This document shows positions 12,078 through 23,740 of a DNA stretch of 60,000 nt, one piece after another. The translations under genes and the position numbers were made by a program. The DNA lies in assembly GCA_950295325.1 (NCBI GenBank), contig OX485805.1, forward strand, positions 10,852,501 to 10,912,500, written 5' to 3'. Within the stretch, counting starts at the first letter, position 1. Every line of letters begins with the position of its first letter. Under the pieces are notes generated by a model, which was not told the origin of the DNA, made no database searches, and saw only the letters and a program-made list of their open reading frames with translations. This stretch comes from Polytrichum commune. Taxonomy: Eukaryota; Streptophyta; Polytrichopsida; Polytrichales; Polytrichaceae.

Positions 12078-12079
12078 TA

Positions 12080-12330
12080 TACACCTAAATGCCATTAAAT
12101 ATCTTACCCACCTCGTTCTCAACAAAAGAAAACTTGAAAATAAACAAGCTACTATCACACCTCCCTAAAACAAAGGGACTAAAACAAAACACTAGAGCCC
12201 ACCTCCCAAAGTGGCATAGACCCTCATACTACAACACGGTCCGCCGTGTTAAGTATTTGGATAACGGGCTCGTATTCATGCCGGTATAGTGTACGGGCAT
12301 TATTTTTTCTGTTTTCTTTTCTTTGGAAAC
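12080..12330 (+). pseudogene. LINE-A C-terminal end and 3' untranslated tail
   Basis: The frame resumes after the TIR insertion with a segment equivalent to AIKYLTYLVLNKRKL of LINE-C, then a stop. The 3' untranslated part has a block, shared with LINE-C, around GTTAAG-x-ATTTGGATAACGGGC. It ends in a pyrimidine-rich tail (ATTATTTTTTCTGTTTTC and more) instead of poly(A). Confidence 0.75.
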
Positions 12331-13370
12331 AATGAAGACAACAAATTAGCCAAAATAGGAGCAAAAGAACACAAATTATGTCCACCCCCTACCATCTCAT
12401 TGGCCACCAAACACCATACTCACCCTCAATACTTCCAACCTCCATCCAACACGATGGCTCAATCCACAACCTCAAAGGTTATATATTTTTTAAATGCAAA
12501 AGCGCACTCATATCAAATGGAGAGAGAGAGGGGAAAAGGGGGGGGGGGGAAACTACCTTATATCAACAAATGGCTAGACAGCACCAACCTCCACCCCAAA
12601 TGGTCCACCCATTTTGGGATGCCCTTAGGATCATGGATGCCCAAATCACACAAGTTCTTAAGTTCAAAACAAGAAGATACTTAGGACACTACTGGAAAAA
12701 GCATGCCCTCGAACAAGACATATCCCACCAAATCGATACATGCCTCCACTTATAATCTTGCTACAGAAACAAGTCCATAAACAACCTTTGGACCAACCAA
12801 CACAACAAAGTGGTACATGCACTAGCCAATACACATATAGCCATACCCTCCACAAGTTGCTTCAAACTAATAAATGCTGGAAAAATTAACAATCACTTCC
12901 CCGAAGACACCATACCCTTGTGGCTACTACCATGCACATGCTACTTACATATGTACATGCCCAACCATATTAACACCAAATATACTATGCTTAATGGGAG
13001 ACCCACCCACAACCAAACCCCCTTTCAAACCCAACGCAAATCTCAAAGTGCAAACAATTGAATTCACCCACTGCAATGACTGATTCCCATCAGAAGCCAC
13101 CACCCATAAGTTAGATAAATATGCCATCCTTCTACCACTACTATCCCAAGAAGGGTGGGAAGCACTACCACCCATAGTCATCACTGCGTGCATAAGAGGA
13201 ACCATACATACCACAACAACTAAACACCTCCAAACCCCTCCTCTCCAAATCCACAAACTAATGGACACATTCTCACAAACTGCCATCAAATACTTAACAT
13301 ACATAATACTAAACAAGAGAAAACTCAAAATAAAACAAGCACCGGTCCACCTTGATTAAAAAACCAAATA
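12331..13370 (+). mobile_element. LINE-B: 5'-truncated LINE copy in tandem with LINE-A
   Basis: Immediately after the LINE-A tail the sequence restarts inside the RNase H domain (GNNEDNKLAK corresponds to GNDIADTLAN of LINE-A at 10153). It runs through the same C-terminal region (PDILCLMG, QTIEFTHCND, ITACIRGTIH, AIKYLTYIILNKRKL) to about 13350. It holds an internal GA/G-rich insertion near 12525-12550 and several frameshifts. Divergence from LINE-A is high, so this is a separate old copy rather than a recent duplication. Confidence 0.75.
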
Positions 13371-13536
13371 AACCTCCATGTTACGATCATATAATGATAG
13401 GACTAACACTCACATATGGTCCACCTATGAGAATAGGTGTTCAACCAATCTTGATACTTGCCCATGTGGACATGTTGGGAATGGGGAACATACATTGCAC
13501 GACCCTGTATAAGACCATTGACATTCTTTTTATTAT

Positions 13537-13809
13537 TTATAGGGGACACTTTGACACAAAGTGTGCCTCATCTGCACTGTAAGAGCAAAAGTGGCATAAT
13601 CTATAAACTGTAAAAAGAGGCACCAAATGTCGTCCAATTTCAATGGCAAGTCTATGATTCGATGTGTGGAAAGTTGAAATGATCTTGAGTTCTGGTGGGG
13701 TCAATGGTTGCTTCAAGTACAATTCACATTCATATTTGAGAAAATCCTTGAGGTGGAGGTAATGGAGGGGTAGGGGTAAATAGGTTGCGTGTGTCAAGTG
13801 GGGCCGCAA
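13537..13809 (-). pseudogene. LINE family 2 fragment with zinc-finger motif
   Basis: A - strand frame of about 90 residues contains SNHRLAIEIGRHL, then RLCHFCS-x5-DEAHFVSKCPL, a typical C-x2-C-x-H-x-C finger at the C-terminus of plant LINE proteins. The same block occurs at 29348-29689. The frame stops right after the finger, so only a fragment remains. Confidence 0.6.
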
Positions 13810-14710
13810 TAGGGGAAGAGGTCAATGGGTTTGGGTTTGTGGCCTCATATATGTATACAAGTGCACGAATGATCGATCTTGAACTTCGACAATTTTGTCA
13901 ATTTTGTAATTCTCCCGTGACTCTTGACGGAAGTATGTGATACCACCAAGTGAAAAGTGAATCCTTCAAAAGAATCCTCACATATCCAAAAACATCTTGA
14001 GAGGCAAGATGGAAAGTGACATCTAATGTGAATGTGGTAGGAAATTTTAGCAACAATCTATGCATTTTTGTTCTGATCTCCCTAGTTGATGCTTTGATTT
14101 TTCAAAGTCAAAAGTGGTAACGTCATAAAATGATCGGGTAGGGATTGATGAATGGACATCGTGTGTCAATTGGATTAAAAATATTGACATTTAAAATTTT
14201 AAAATTCCCTTTCTTTCTACAAGAATAAAAATGGGTTTGGGTTTTGGGGTTTGGGTCATAACTCTATCTCCTCTTGAAGTTCATCTTATTCATGTTCGCA
14301 TACAAGGGGTTGAACAATAAGCTTAAGGCCAACCTGGTCCCACTTTCCACTCTTTGTACCCTCTTTACCCGCCGTGTTCTTTTATGGACACTTAATTTGA
14401 CCATGTCCCCTCCTAGTCCCCCTTCTAAGCTTATTATTTGACATTTAACCAAAAGTATGAGGTGGATGTTCAGTTGGTTAAACAAGGATGCAAGGTCCTC
14501 TAATAAATACCTCGAGGTGTTAGACCTTGTTAAGCCATGTTGCATACTAACCCCTCACTACAGTAGCTGCAGGTCAGAAACCCTTAGGTGTGGTATGACA
14601 CTAACACTCATGAGAAGACAACAGATTGGCTTTCCATGTTTGATGTTTGGAATGCATGGTAGGCCTCAAAGAGATTTCAATCATAATTTGTCAATGCAAT
14701 ACATAAGAGT
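13810..14710. other. Intergenic, no gene seen
   Basis: No gene is supported. Open frames here (14264-14545 on -, 14457-14750 on +) have no recognisable domain. The region separates retroelements from the 3' end of the ATPase gene. Confidence 0.5.
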
Positions 14711-14714
14711 TTAT

Positions 14715-15137
14715 CAATCAGTTCAGCAAAAACACTACCGCATACCCTAGATTATTATGCTGTAGGTTACACTCAATTGGACGTCATAGTGGTTTGGCTA
14801 GCCCAATTCTGCAATAAAACGTATAGTAGCATTGACCTTCATCAATAATAGTTGCATGATAAGAATGTGGAGCTGCAATGGATTCGAAATGTGATGCCCA
14901 ACAAGATACATCTCTAGGGTATGTGAAATCAGTTCATCTAAAACACTATCGACATAAATTTACAATGCTGTATGTGATGCTGAATCGGACATGACAGTGG
15001 TCAGGCCAGCCCAATTGTTACAATAAAACATAAGGTACCGTTGAACTGAATCAACAGCAAGTTACATGTTAAGAATGTGGAGCTGACATGGATTACAAAT
15101 GTGATGCTCAATAAGATATATTTCTAGAATGATAAAT
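14715..15137. repeat. Two tandem copies of a ~211-bp unit
   Basis: The block beginning TCAGTTCAGCAAAAACACTA near 14718 recurs at 14929 in diverged form. The rest of the unit (CAGCCCAATT, then GCAATAAAAC, then AAGAATGTGGAGCTG, then AATGTGATGC) repeats in the same order. It lies just past the stop codon of the ATPase gene, in or near its 3' untranslated region. Confidence 0.8.
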
Positions 15138-15165
15138 TTACATCCCTGCCAACTGATTTAAAGTG

Positions 15166-18100
15166 TTATTGATTGACTGCCTGTCCATTTGAACCAACTT
15201 TCATATACTGCTCTCCACCCAAATGAAATGCAGCATGCTCCCCCAAGTATTCTCTGCTGTGCATTTCTGTCAATCTGCACAATGTGGAGTAGAGTCAAAC
15301 TTTATCAGCTCACAAACAGCAGATGTGGCATTAACAAAAGTGCTCTGAACTGAAAGTAAGTGACTTCCAAATTATTCAATGCCCCCTGCCCTGACCTATT
15401 GAAAAGAACTACAATAAATATCTGATTTAGTGTGGCATTAGAGTTGATGTGCCACGTTAATTAAGGTAAACAACCTTTATTTTGGTTATATTCTTATTAG
15501 GACACCTATATTTGAGTGATATGTGGTTTGGTGTGGCTCCAAGAATGGATATTGAAAAACATGTGTTTAAAATAGATTGGACTACATGCTCAACATACAA
15601 TTTCCGTGCTGGGCTCAATAGCCAACATAGTTGAGGGGAACTATATGACCATTTGATAAGCACGAGAATCTTCACTTTGAGAATGGATGAGATATTCATG
15701 TGAGCTCCAAAAATTATGAGGAAAGTCCTTAATTTGGATTGGCTATCCATCTTGTACTAATCTCATGTTTCACATCCTAGGAGAAATGGCTAGTCGGAAA
15801 AAGTTACCATTTAAGACCCATCTACCTTAGCATGGTCTTCATGACTCTGACACCCTCTCCAAGGTATGCAGGCCTTACTTGGTTACTTTCTTGCTCAAAC
15901 ACACATATTAGATGTGGATGTATGGACAGACACCAAAAAGGTGTGTAATAAAAGAGATTGGACTATGAGCTTAAAATTTGTTAACTATTCTAGGCACAAT
16001 ATCCAACACAATTTGAGGGACCTCTATGACCATTTAATGAGCTTGAGAGTCTTCACTTTGATAATGAATAAGACATTCATATAAGCTCCAAGAATTATGA
16101 GGAAAATGGCTACAGGCACATCTTGGATTTGTCAATCATCTTGCACTAATTGCATGTTTTGCATCCTAGAAGATGCGGGTGCAGAGCTAAAGGTGTCCAT
16201 ATAAGGACCCTTTACCTTAATTGCCACCCCGAGACAATTGATGTGGGTCAATGATGAGTTGTATGGGCCCCACTATATCAGATGTTTAGTGTATACCTTC
16301 AATCAAAGTGCGAAGTAATTGTAGGATAACAGGAAGAGGTGGCCTCTTAGGAGGCCACATCTATGTGATGATCAAATAATGAGGTGCAAATAATCCAACA
16401 ATAATGATCAAATAACAAGGTGCAAGTCCTTGTTTAGCAGACTTTCACAATATGTTGAATTATGACCCTATTACTCCTCTCCCATGATTTAAACATTCAA
16501 CTGCAAGCACAGTGGCATCAACTTGCCTGGTCCTACTCTCTAAACCTTGCAGCCACTTGATTGAAGCTTTAAGGTTTAGGATTTGGGGTTTTTCATCTAT
16601 GGACTCATAACAAAGGCAAATAGGAGAAGCGATCTCTAGAAGTGACTAGTAGTTATTGCAACAAGAGGTAATTCACAAACCTGCTGATGGTGCGATCTTT
16701 GGCAAATCCAAGTTCATTGTCGACCAATAGATCAGCATCCTCACCACGACTGGAGCGCACATCCCTGCGCTTCATTGAACGCGCATCTGCGCGGGTCACT
16801 ACTTTTCTGAAAAGCTCTATGGGTAGTGCCTCTGCAGAGCACATGAAGCGCGCCTTGTGCTCATACATCACCTGTCGTCATATATACACACCAAAAGTTT
16901 CAGTAAAGTGCAATACTATTAACAGTACTCATGTCAAACTGGTGTTTGGGGGTATTTAGGATCTCTTTTATAAGAAGGGAAATTTTCTTAATGTAAGCAT
17001 GTATGTTTTTCAATGTTTGTGATCATGAATACCATACCCTGCAGAATCCCTTAACCTGTCCACCCCCATCAATTCTAAGTCTCACATCCATTGCAACCAT
17101 TCACATATATATGTGAGCAAGAATTGGGAAAAATTAGTGAGGATTTGCACTATTTGACATTCCCTATACTCCATCTTTCATTTTTTAAGAATTGCAAGAC
17201 GGTGGTGGTGTGTGGGTGTAATGAGTAGCAAAAGAGTACACAAATGCCGCACTTACATCAATGAGTGTCACAAAGCGATAAGCAGAAACTCTATTGTGTG
17301 ACCCAAAAACAGGCACATTGTCCAGCGCCAGTGTGTGGAAGCTCTCTGTACAAACCCCACAAAAATTGCAACTCAGGATCCTATTTCAAGTACTCAAGGT
17401 CAGAAATGTTACAGAATCAATTGATTCACAAAGCAACACATTTCTTCCAAACCAAGTGCTTCCAAGCACACAAACAGCCACATACCCTCCAGTTTCACAA
17501 TATTGTTGCCATTTGTTACAATACTGGATAGAGTCAAAATAACCTGACTAGCACACCCATCTCTCGATAATAACGTTCTAACTAGAAGGCTCCACTGGAA
17601 AGAAAATCATTATTGACAAGAGGTACTTACTGAAGAGCCCAATAAAATCAGCTGCACCTAATGGCATTTCGCACAGCTCATGAAATTGGAAAAATGCACA
17701 GCCTGCACCTGCCAATGGAATCTGCACATTGCCCACAGTATGATTTAAGAAAATTGGAACTCTTAAGAAACCATATAGTAGGTACATCTTGCAATAATTT
17801 TGTGAAACCAACCTTCAGCTTTCGACCCATAATGACTTCCACGGTGGTAGGCTTTGCCTCCTCCCCATTTAAGGCTGAAAGAAACAGCTTCCGGAGTGTT
17901 TCAGAAGAACCGGGTCCCATGAAATAAAACCCAGATTCGGCCTGTCCCCAATAGAAACAAGGTCAAAATCAAGAACTTACATGAACTTAGCCAGAAGGAA
18001 TCTCAATCTACCCGTTGATACAACTATTCTTTCTTTTTATGAAACCTGCAGTTGTCTGTCAAAAACTAGTGAACTGATCATCTTGCTTTCAAATCTGAGA

Positions 18101-21100
18101 GGTGATCTATGAACAGTATCTATGTTCCCAGTACACTAGAGGACCATCAAAATTATGTATATGAACACATAGCCAATTTTTTGACAATAAGTTTATGAAG
18201 AACTTACAGCAGTTAACCTCCTGTAGTCAGTAGGTGAACCTATCTCATGGACTACACAATGCTCCTGCACCAAAAACCCTGTCAAATCCTGTTGGCCAAT
18301 ATGCCAACACATAAAGAGATAGAAACACAATAGCATTGCCACTTCTCAAAAGCATAGTAAGACTACACAACTACCATACACCCTGATCCAAATAGTCATG
18401 CAAATATGCGCGATAAGCAGAACCATTTCATCAAGAAATGGTGATCTGATGAATATAAAGCTGCAGAGACATCAAAACATTGAGAGTAGTAACATAGATG
18501 TAGATGAAGCTATATGTTGATGAGTATGTCAAACATACTTTTAATTTTGCAATAAAGGGCAGGAACAAATCCCTTTGCAAACCGCCTTCATAAAGTGCGT
18601 CAGGAGCCCTATTTGAAGTTGATACCATTACCTGCAAGCCCACGTAACTTGGACTTCAAAAAAGACAAGACCAGGAATGGTTACTCTAAAGAAGCACCCA
18701 ATGTCGCAAATGGTGCATACAAGTTGTTGCTGCTATACCTAATTCGATGTATAGAAACTACAGAGACCTGTGATCAGGTTCCAGAAGGTAATAGGATGTG
18801 AAATCTCACAATGCCACGCTTAAATAAATGGCCAAAAAGTCGATTCAGAATGAGTGCATCAGCAACATCCGAGACCTGTGGACATTGAAAGAAAAAGTCA
18901 ATGGATGGTCAAAAGACAGGTTGGAGAATCGTATTCATATCCACAAAATAATTTACAACGTGTAGAGATTGTGTTGTTAGCATCTAGAAAAAACAGTGAT
19001 GTGAGAAGACTCCCACCACCAGCTAAAGAGGATAAAGATGCACCAAAAATATGCTGATTCACACACATAGACCTGGTGCTGCTACTTGCTTCCTAAAGAC
19101 GGTGGGTTCTTAGTGGCAAACCATGAACTCATCAATACACTGCAAAACAGCTTCATCTGCAATGTCCTCAGCCACTACTTCCAACGGGTCCGTCATACCT
19201 CTACTTCTCTGCATGCAAAATCCCATTCAGTCATGCATTAATTCTTGTCAACTGTTGATGATTCCCTGTTCTGAAAAAGTACAGGCAGAATCCTACTTGG
19301 AATTCAGATATCATGTACATCCCAAAAGTAGAGACAATTTAAAGGCCCTATAAACCAAAGGCCTACTACTTGCAGATTTGGAAGTCGATTGTTTCACAGC
19401 TGCCAATTCTGCAAAATATATGCTTGAAAGTGAAATATTGCATGATATCACCTCTTATGTGTGCTGGTGCAAAGAGCAAGGCTGATTTTGGGATCTAAAT
19501 ATGATCTGAGAGCGAGCTCATATTCCTAAGCATGCACAACTCACAAGCATACAGCACAATTCAGCAGAAGGGCTTATTTGTTGTTCCAGTCAGCACAAAA
19601 TGAATGAGACAGAGAGCACCTACTTGCAAACGACTATGCACATCCAACATGAAATCGTGGAAGTGAATCCGCCTCTTCCGCCACGATTTAGGTCTGTCAT
19701 AAACAACCAAAATAACGTAAACAGTCAGTTCAAATCCTAGGGTTTCCTTTGCCCTAATTTCTCAGGAAATTGCCAGCAGCGAGGTACGATTGCACACAAC
19801 CAACTCATTGCATAGCAAAGATTGCCTTAATTACACACTGCCTTGTTATTAACTAGCTGGAAGGAGTGTGCAGAAGACATACAGTTGCTCATAAAACATG
19901 TCCATCAGCATGGTCTTGCCAGTACCAACACCCCCATACAGATAGATTCCTCGAGGTGCTGACACTTTCACATTTGGCATGAAGTGCTTGAACAACCAGC
20001 CTCCTCCTCTGCAACCCAAACCCAAGCCCTTCTCCCATTTCAATTCCCTGACCTGCACTTCATGAATTCCTAGCCCGTGGCATATTCATATAATTATTTG
20101 CATCCTACAGAGGATTTGCACTAACCTTCCCCGTTGTGAGTATGGTGGGGAGGATTGATCCAACCCAATCTCATATGCATCTCTCACTAGCTTCTCAAAC
20201 AGGTCCTGGAGCTCCAGCAACGTCCTTTCCTGCACCATTTCCAAACTAAAACTGCTGAGTGCTATTTCAGAACCTTCAATGTCCAGGTCGGTTTCTTTTG
20301 CACCTTCAACATAGATTAATGAGAGGTTGACATTGAACTCAGAAGTAGCAGATAGGACAAGAGATATCGTTTGAGAGTGAGGTATCGTAAAAACTGAGGA
20401 AAACATATGCTCTAAAGGTAACGGATCGAGTTGCTAAACAATAAATTTGTTCTCCAAGTACCTGGAATTCATCACCAGGTTTTAGCTCCCCGGCTGCGAT
20501 GCGTCGATCATATTCTGCAAGAGGACCCGCCTTATACTCCTGCACTGGAAACCCTGACCCAATGTCAATCATCAGCTTAAGAGACTGGCAGAATTGGGTT
20601 AGGGAGCCACCACTAAAAGAAGGCACCTGCAGATTCAGCACACGTCGAGGGACACCTGCTTAAATAATATGTCTGACACCATATGTAAGCCCAAAATGAC
20701 TTCAATCAGACACCCACCACCCAGGTATCGATCAATTTCCCCTTTGACTTAGTCCAGAATGAAGATCAAAGGTGGGGAGGCGCCATCAAAGAAGCACGAT
20801 TCAAGCACCACCTGCTTAAATATTCCTAACGACATATATAAGCCCACGACGACTTCAATCAGATACCCACCACCGGACATTGATCAATTTCACCATCTTT
20901 ACAACGAACTCTGCCATGGAAGGGTTGGGAGGGTTATGGTATGGACCCAGCCCACCAATTGACAGGGCACCTACAGAAACACGCTTCCAGCAACACCTCC
21001 TTCAATGCGGGCCTGACAACATGTATTAAAGCCCCAAACGACTCCAATCATGTGCCCGCCGGTACCGACCAATTTAGCCATCGACTTAGTCCAGGATCAC

Positions 21101-22282
21101 ATCGAAGGTAGGGGAAGGGGCCAAAACAAAATGGGAGAGCATCTTCTCGGCTACTATCCTCCTGCTCCCCCTTCAACTTGAGCTCCGCGATTGAAAGGTT
21201 AACCCTGCTATTTGAAGAGTTTGACCAACCCTTCCAACAGGACCACACCAATACTAAACTGCATTGTTTGCAAAGAACTCTGCCATGTAAGAGTTGGGAG
21301 GGCTATGTTGAGTGGGGATTCAACCCACCATTTGATAGCTTCGAGCAAACACCGGCTTGAGAATGCGCCGGGTATCGATCGATTTCACTCGTAGACTCAG
21401 TCCAGAATCACAATCGAAGGTAGGGAGAGGGCTTGTCTTCGACTACTCATTTCCTGCTCCCCCTTCAACTCCGCGACTAAGAGTTTACCCTAGTTTTGGC
21501 AAGTTTGACCAACCCTTTCCGAGGAGCCCAGACCAATGCGAAGGTAGATTGTTTGCAAAAACTCTAGCTATGGAGGAGTTGGAAACTCAAAAGACCATTT
21601 CATAGGCGCCACCACTGAAAGAGGGCGGCTACGGAAGCACGCTTCAAGCAAACATCTGCCTGAATATGCGCCTAACACGTATGTAGGCCCAAAACGACTT
21701 CAATTATATATCCGCCGATGTTGATCACTTTACTTAGTAAAAATTCACGATCGAAGGTAGGGAGATGCATCCAAAAGAAATGGAAGGGCATCTCCTCGGC
21801 TAATAACTTCCTGCTCCCCCTTCAACTTCAGCTCGGCGACTGAATGATTGCCCTGCTAGTGGCAAGTTTGACCAATGCGAAACTATATTTTTGCACAGAA
21901 TTCTGGCCATGGAGGAGGTGGGAGGGTGATGGTGTGAATGACATCAAATCCTGGGATCCCACCAATTGATGAGTAACGGCATACCTGCGGGAGAGGGCGA
22001 GGTGTTGGCAGACGATGACGCGCCCCTGGTAGCGAAGGGTAGGAAGCCATAATCACCTACACTACGATTAGCCAAAGAACCACCCTGCCCGCATCGCTGC
22101 CACCCTTCTAAAGCTGCTGCTGCTACTTCCGTAACGCGGTACACCGGCCCGGTGGCGCCATAGCCACTCTCCTCCCCGCTTCCTGCAGCAGGAGCAACTG
22201 CCCCAGAGAGACCACCGGAACGCTGCTGCTGAAACTCCCTCTGTATTCCCCGTGCGCGCACCGCGCGCCCCGCTGCTCGCAT
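15166..22282 (-). CDS. AFG1L: AFG1-like AAA+ ATPase, mitochondrial (14 exons)
   Basis: Exons (- strand): 22282-21985, 20655-20462, 20229-20126, 20008-19883, 19693-19624, 19208-19122, 18875-18810, 18631-18539, 18264-18208, 17941-17813, 17721-17631, 17345-17257, 16871-16681, 15274-15166. All junctions are GT-AG and phases join to a 567-residue protein. It has [16 protein letters not shown] at the conserved start of the family, Walker A GGVGTGKT at 224-231, Walker B-like QCIDEF near 287-292, [11 protein letters not shown] with the sensor Asn at 322, FPELC-type block [30 protein letters not shown], and [10 protein letters not shown] near the end. About 100 Arg/Ala/Ser/Gly-rich N-terminal residues ([17 protein letters not shown]) fit a mitochondrial targeting peptide. 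AFG1 proteins assist degradation or dispersal of inner-membrane proteins such as respiratory-complex subunits. The start is the only ATG in frame with exon 2; another ATG ten bases upstream is out of frame. Confidence 0.93.
15470..16215 (+). repeat. Two copies of dispersed repeat family B in the last ATPase intron
   Basis: Copies at about 15470-15830 and 15866-16215 share GACACC-x-ATATTTGAGTGATATG-like starts, GTTTAAAATAGATTGGACTA-like middles, GAATCTTCACTTTGA and ATTATGAGGAAA. Related copies lie at 35335-35680, 47345-47730 and, inverted, 39230-39510. There is no coding capacity and no clear terminal repeat. Both copies lie inside the 1.4-kb last intron of the ATPase gene. Confidence 0.7.
20603..21720. 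repeat. Diverged tandem repeats in ATPase intron 1, reaching into exon 2
   Basis: Related blocks lie at about 20603-20720, 20786-20880, 20952-21062 and 21606-21715 (pattern CACCTGCTTAAAT, then AAGCCCAAAATGACTTCAAT, then CCACC). Between them are repeated blocks like ACTTAGTCCAGAATCA with ATCGAAGGTAGGGAG, and CTGCTCCCCCTTCAACTT. The first copy covers the 5' edge of exon 2 and its splice acceptor, so exon 2 grew from, or was copied into, this array. Confidence 0.75.
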
Positions 22283-23242
22283 AGCGACTCATAGAATCTT
22301 ATGATCAGAGAATCATCTCCCCGCAACCTCCGAATCTCTCGCGCCCAAACTCAAACAAACAAAAATCAACCACCACACCCAGCCTAACCCCCAATCCCAA
22401 AACCTCGACAACCGAGTCCACACCTCCAAGACACCCTTCCTTGTATTCAAACTACCTCGACGATGGCCGAGTCCAAACCCACCTTGAATCCAACAAGGAA
22501 TCGTGTCCTCCACCTCTTCTACTTAAATCTACTCCCCCTCGATCAACCCAACGCAACTCCCACCCAGCCTAGCTAGCCCCGAACCCCAAAACCTCCACAA
22601 TCGAGTCCACCAAGTTAACCCCCGAGAATAAGAAAAAGAGCACAACTACTTGGAATCAACAAGGAATCACAGTAGACCACTACAAAATCGCTACTCTTCC
22701 TCAACTAACCCACTCCAACTCATCCAAATCCACCCAATATTCGGGGACAGGACGGCAAAAGGTCACGACTCTTGCGCGCGACAACCAATTACTCAACTAA
22801 TTACTAACACTCACAGCACACTCCTCCTTCAGTTATTAACTTACTCATTCCTTGCTCTCTCTTCGAGAACTTCACTTGGAATATACGTTAACTCGAGGAA
22901 TACTGTGGAATACTCTCATGCCCCGATCACACCACCAAAATTGGGGATTATGTTGAGAAACAGATGGCCCACCGACGGATGGTGTCAGAATGGCCGGTGT
23001 GATCAGCCCCTCAGAGTAGTATGTAACTTAGTGAATCGATGCGGATGCTGTTCTGACTAAATGGGTGAGGACGTTTTGGGTTGCGGGAATTTTATTTTAT
23101 TTTATATAAATTTCTGGAGTGGTGATTAGCATGAGCCGACATGAGGAAGGCGGAGGCGAAGATCATGGCACCGCGAGCCAGAGAGACGCGCAGTGCTGGT
23201 CGGGGTCTTCGAGTTCGAGAAAAGAGGGGGGGCCTTGTTGCG
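22283..23242 (-). promoter_or_regulatory. Upstream region of the ATPase gene
   Basis: The sequence 5' of the ATPase start is C-rich on the + strand and presumably holds the 5' UTR and promoter. Part is duplicated: the block CCCAAAACCTC then ACAACCGAGTCCA near 22400 recurs near 22590, and AACAAGGAATC occurs at 22492 and about 22660. An ATG at 22292 opens a 74-codon frame that overlaps the main start in another frame. I see no convincing TATA box. Confidence 0.4.
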
Positions 23243-23251
23243 ACACGTGGC
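23243..23251 (+). promoter_or_regulatory. G-box/ABRE-like motif ACACGTGGC
   Basis: ACACGTGGC matches the plant ABRE/G-box core bound by bZIP and bHLH factors. It is about 960 bases upstream of the ATPase start codon, in a locally GC-rich stretch (23130-23260). Function is inferred from the motif only. Confidence 0.3.
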
Positions 23252-23346
23252 GGAATCTCTGGGTTTTGGCCCTTAATTAACCTAATCTTAAACTTAATTA
23301 ACACGTTTGAGCTTTACTTAGCTTCCTAAAGTGGGATATGCTTGCC

Positions 23347-23740
23347 GTCCTATAAAGTAGACCATGTCTTTTATCATGGTTCTAAAGCACTCTTTTCAAT
23401 TTGCCCACCTCTCATAAGTAAGGATATTAAACTTCTAATTGCTACCACATCATTTGTGGTATTTAGTAATGTCATATACAATATTAGGGAAGGGTCTAAA
23501 GGTCTAGAAATATCATGTATGTTACATAACATTCTTCAGGGTTGTCGTCCTATAAGGTGAATTATGTCTTTCATGGTTATAAAGTACTCGTTCCAATTTG
23601 CCCACTTCGCCTAAGTAGAATGTTAAATTTGTCATTACTACATCGTTTGTTTGTGGTATTTAGTAGTGTCACACACACTTTTTGCAAAGGGTCCAAAGGC
23701 CTAGAAATATCATGTATGTCACATAACATTCTTCAAGAAT
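23347..23740. repeat. Tandem duplication of a ~200-bp unit
   Basis: GTCCTATAA occurs at 23347 and 23547. Both are followed in the same order by ATGTCTTT-x-CATGGTT, CAATTTGCCCAC, TGTGGTATTTAGTA, and CTAGAAATATCATGTATG. Copies are clearly diverged. The internal TGGTATTTAGT-x-GTCA motif links them to the dispersed TTTAGTGTCA family. Confidence 0.8.

Larger units (their letters stand above)
3600..12330 (+). mobile_element. LINE-A: degenerate APE-type non-LTR retrotransposon
   Basis: A long + strand element with, in order, a low-complexity N-terminal frame with a 2A-like motif, APE endonuclease, reverse transcriptase, RNase H, a Cys/His zinc region and a C-terminal PD-(D/E)XK-like domain. The last domain is interrupted by a 943-bp TIR insertion (11135-12077). 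The sense strand is strikingly G-poor: sampled 60-base lines hold only 2 or 3 G. Many stops and frameshifts interrupt every domain, so it is a fossil. The 5' end is uncertain. The 3' end, placed by comparison with LINE-C, lies near 12320 in a T/C-rich tail rather than poly(A). Confidence 0.85.

Noticed and set aside
12688-12700. CACTACTGGAAAAA, resembling a CACTA transposon end
   Set aside because: It is coding sequence of LINE-B (aligned with LINE-A) and no partner end exists.
23141-23329. Arg-rich open frame in a GC-rich patch
   Set aside because: No domain; composition of a promoter-like patch upstream of the ATPase gene explains it.
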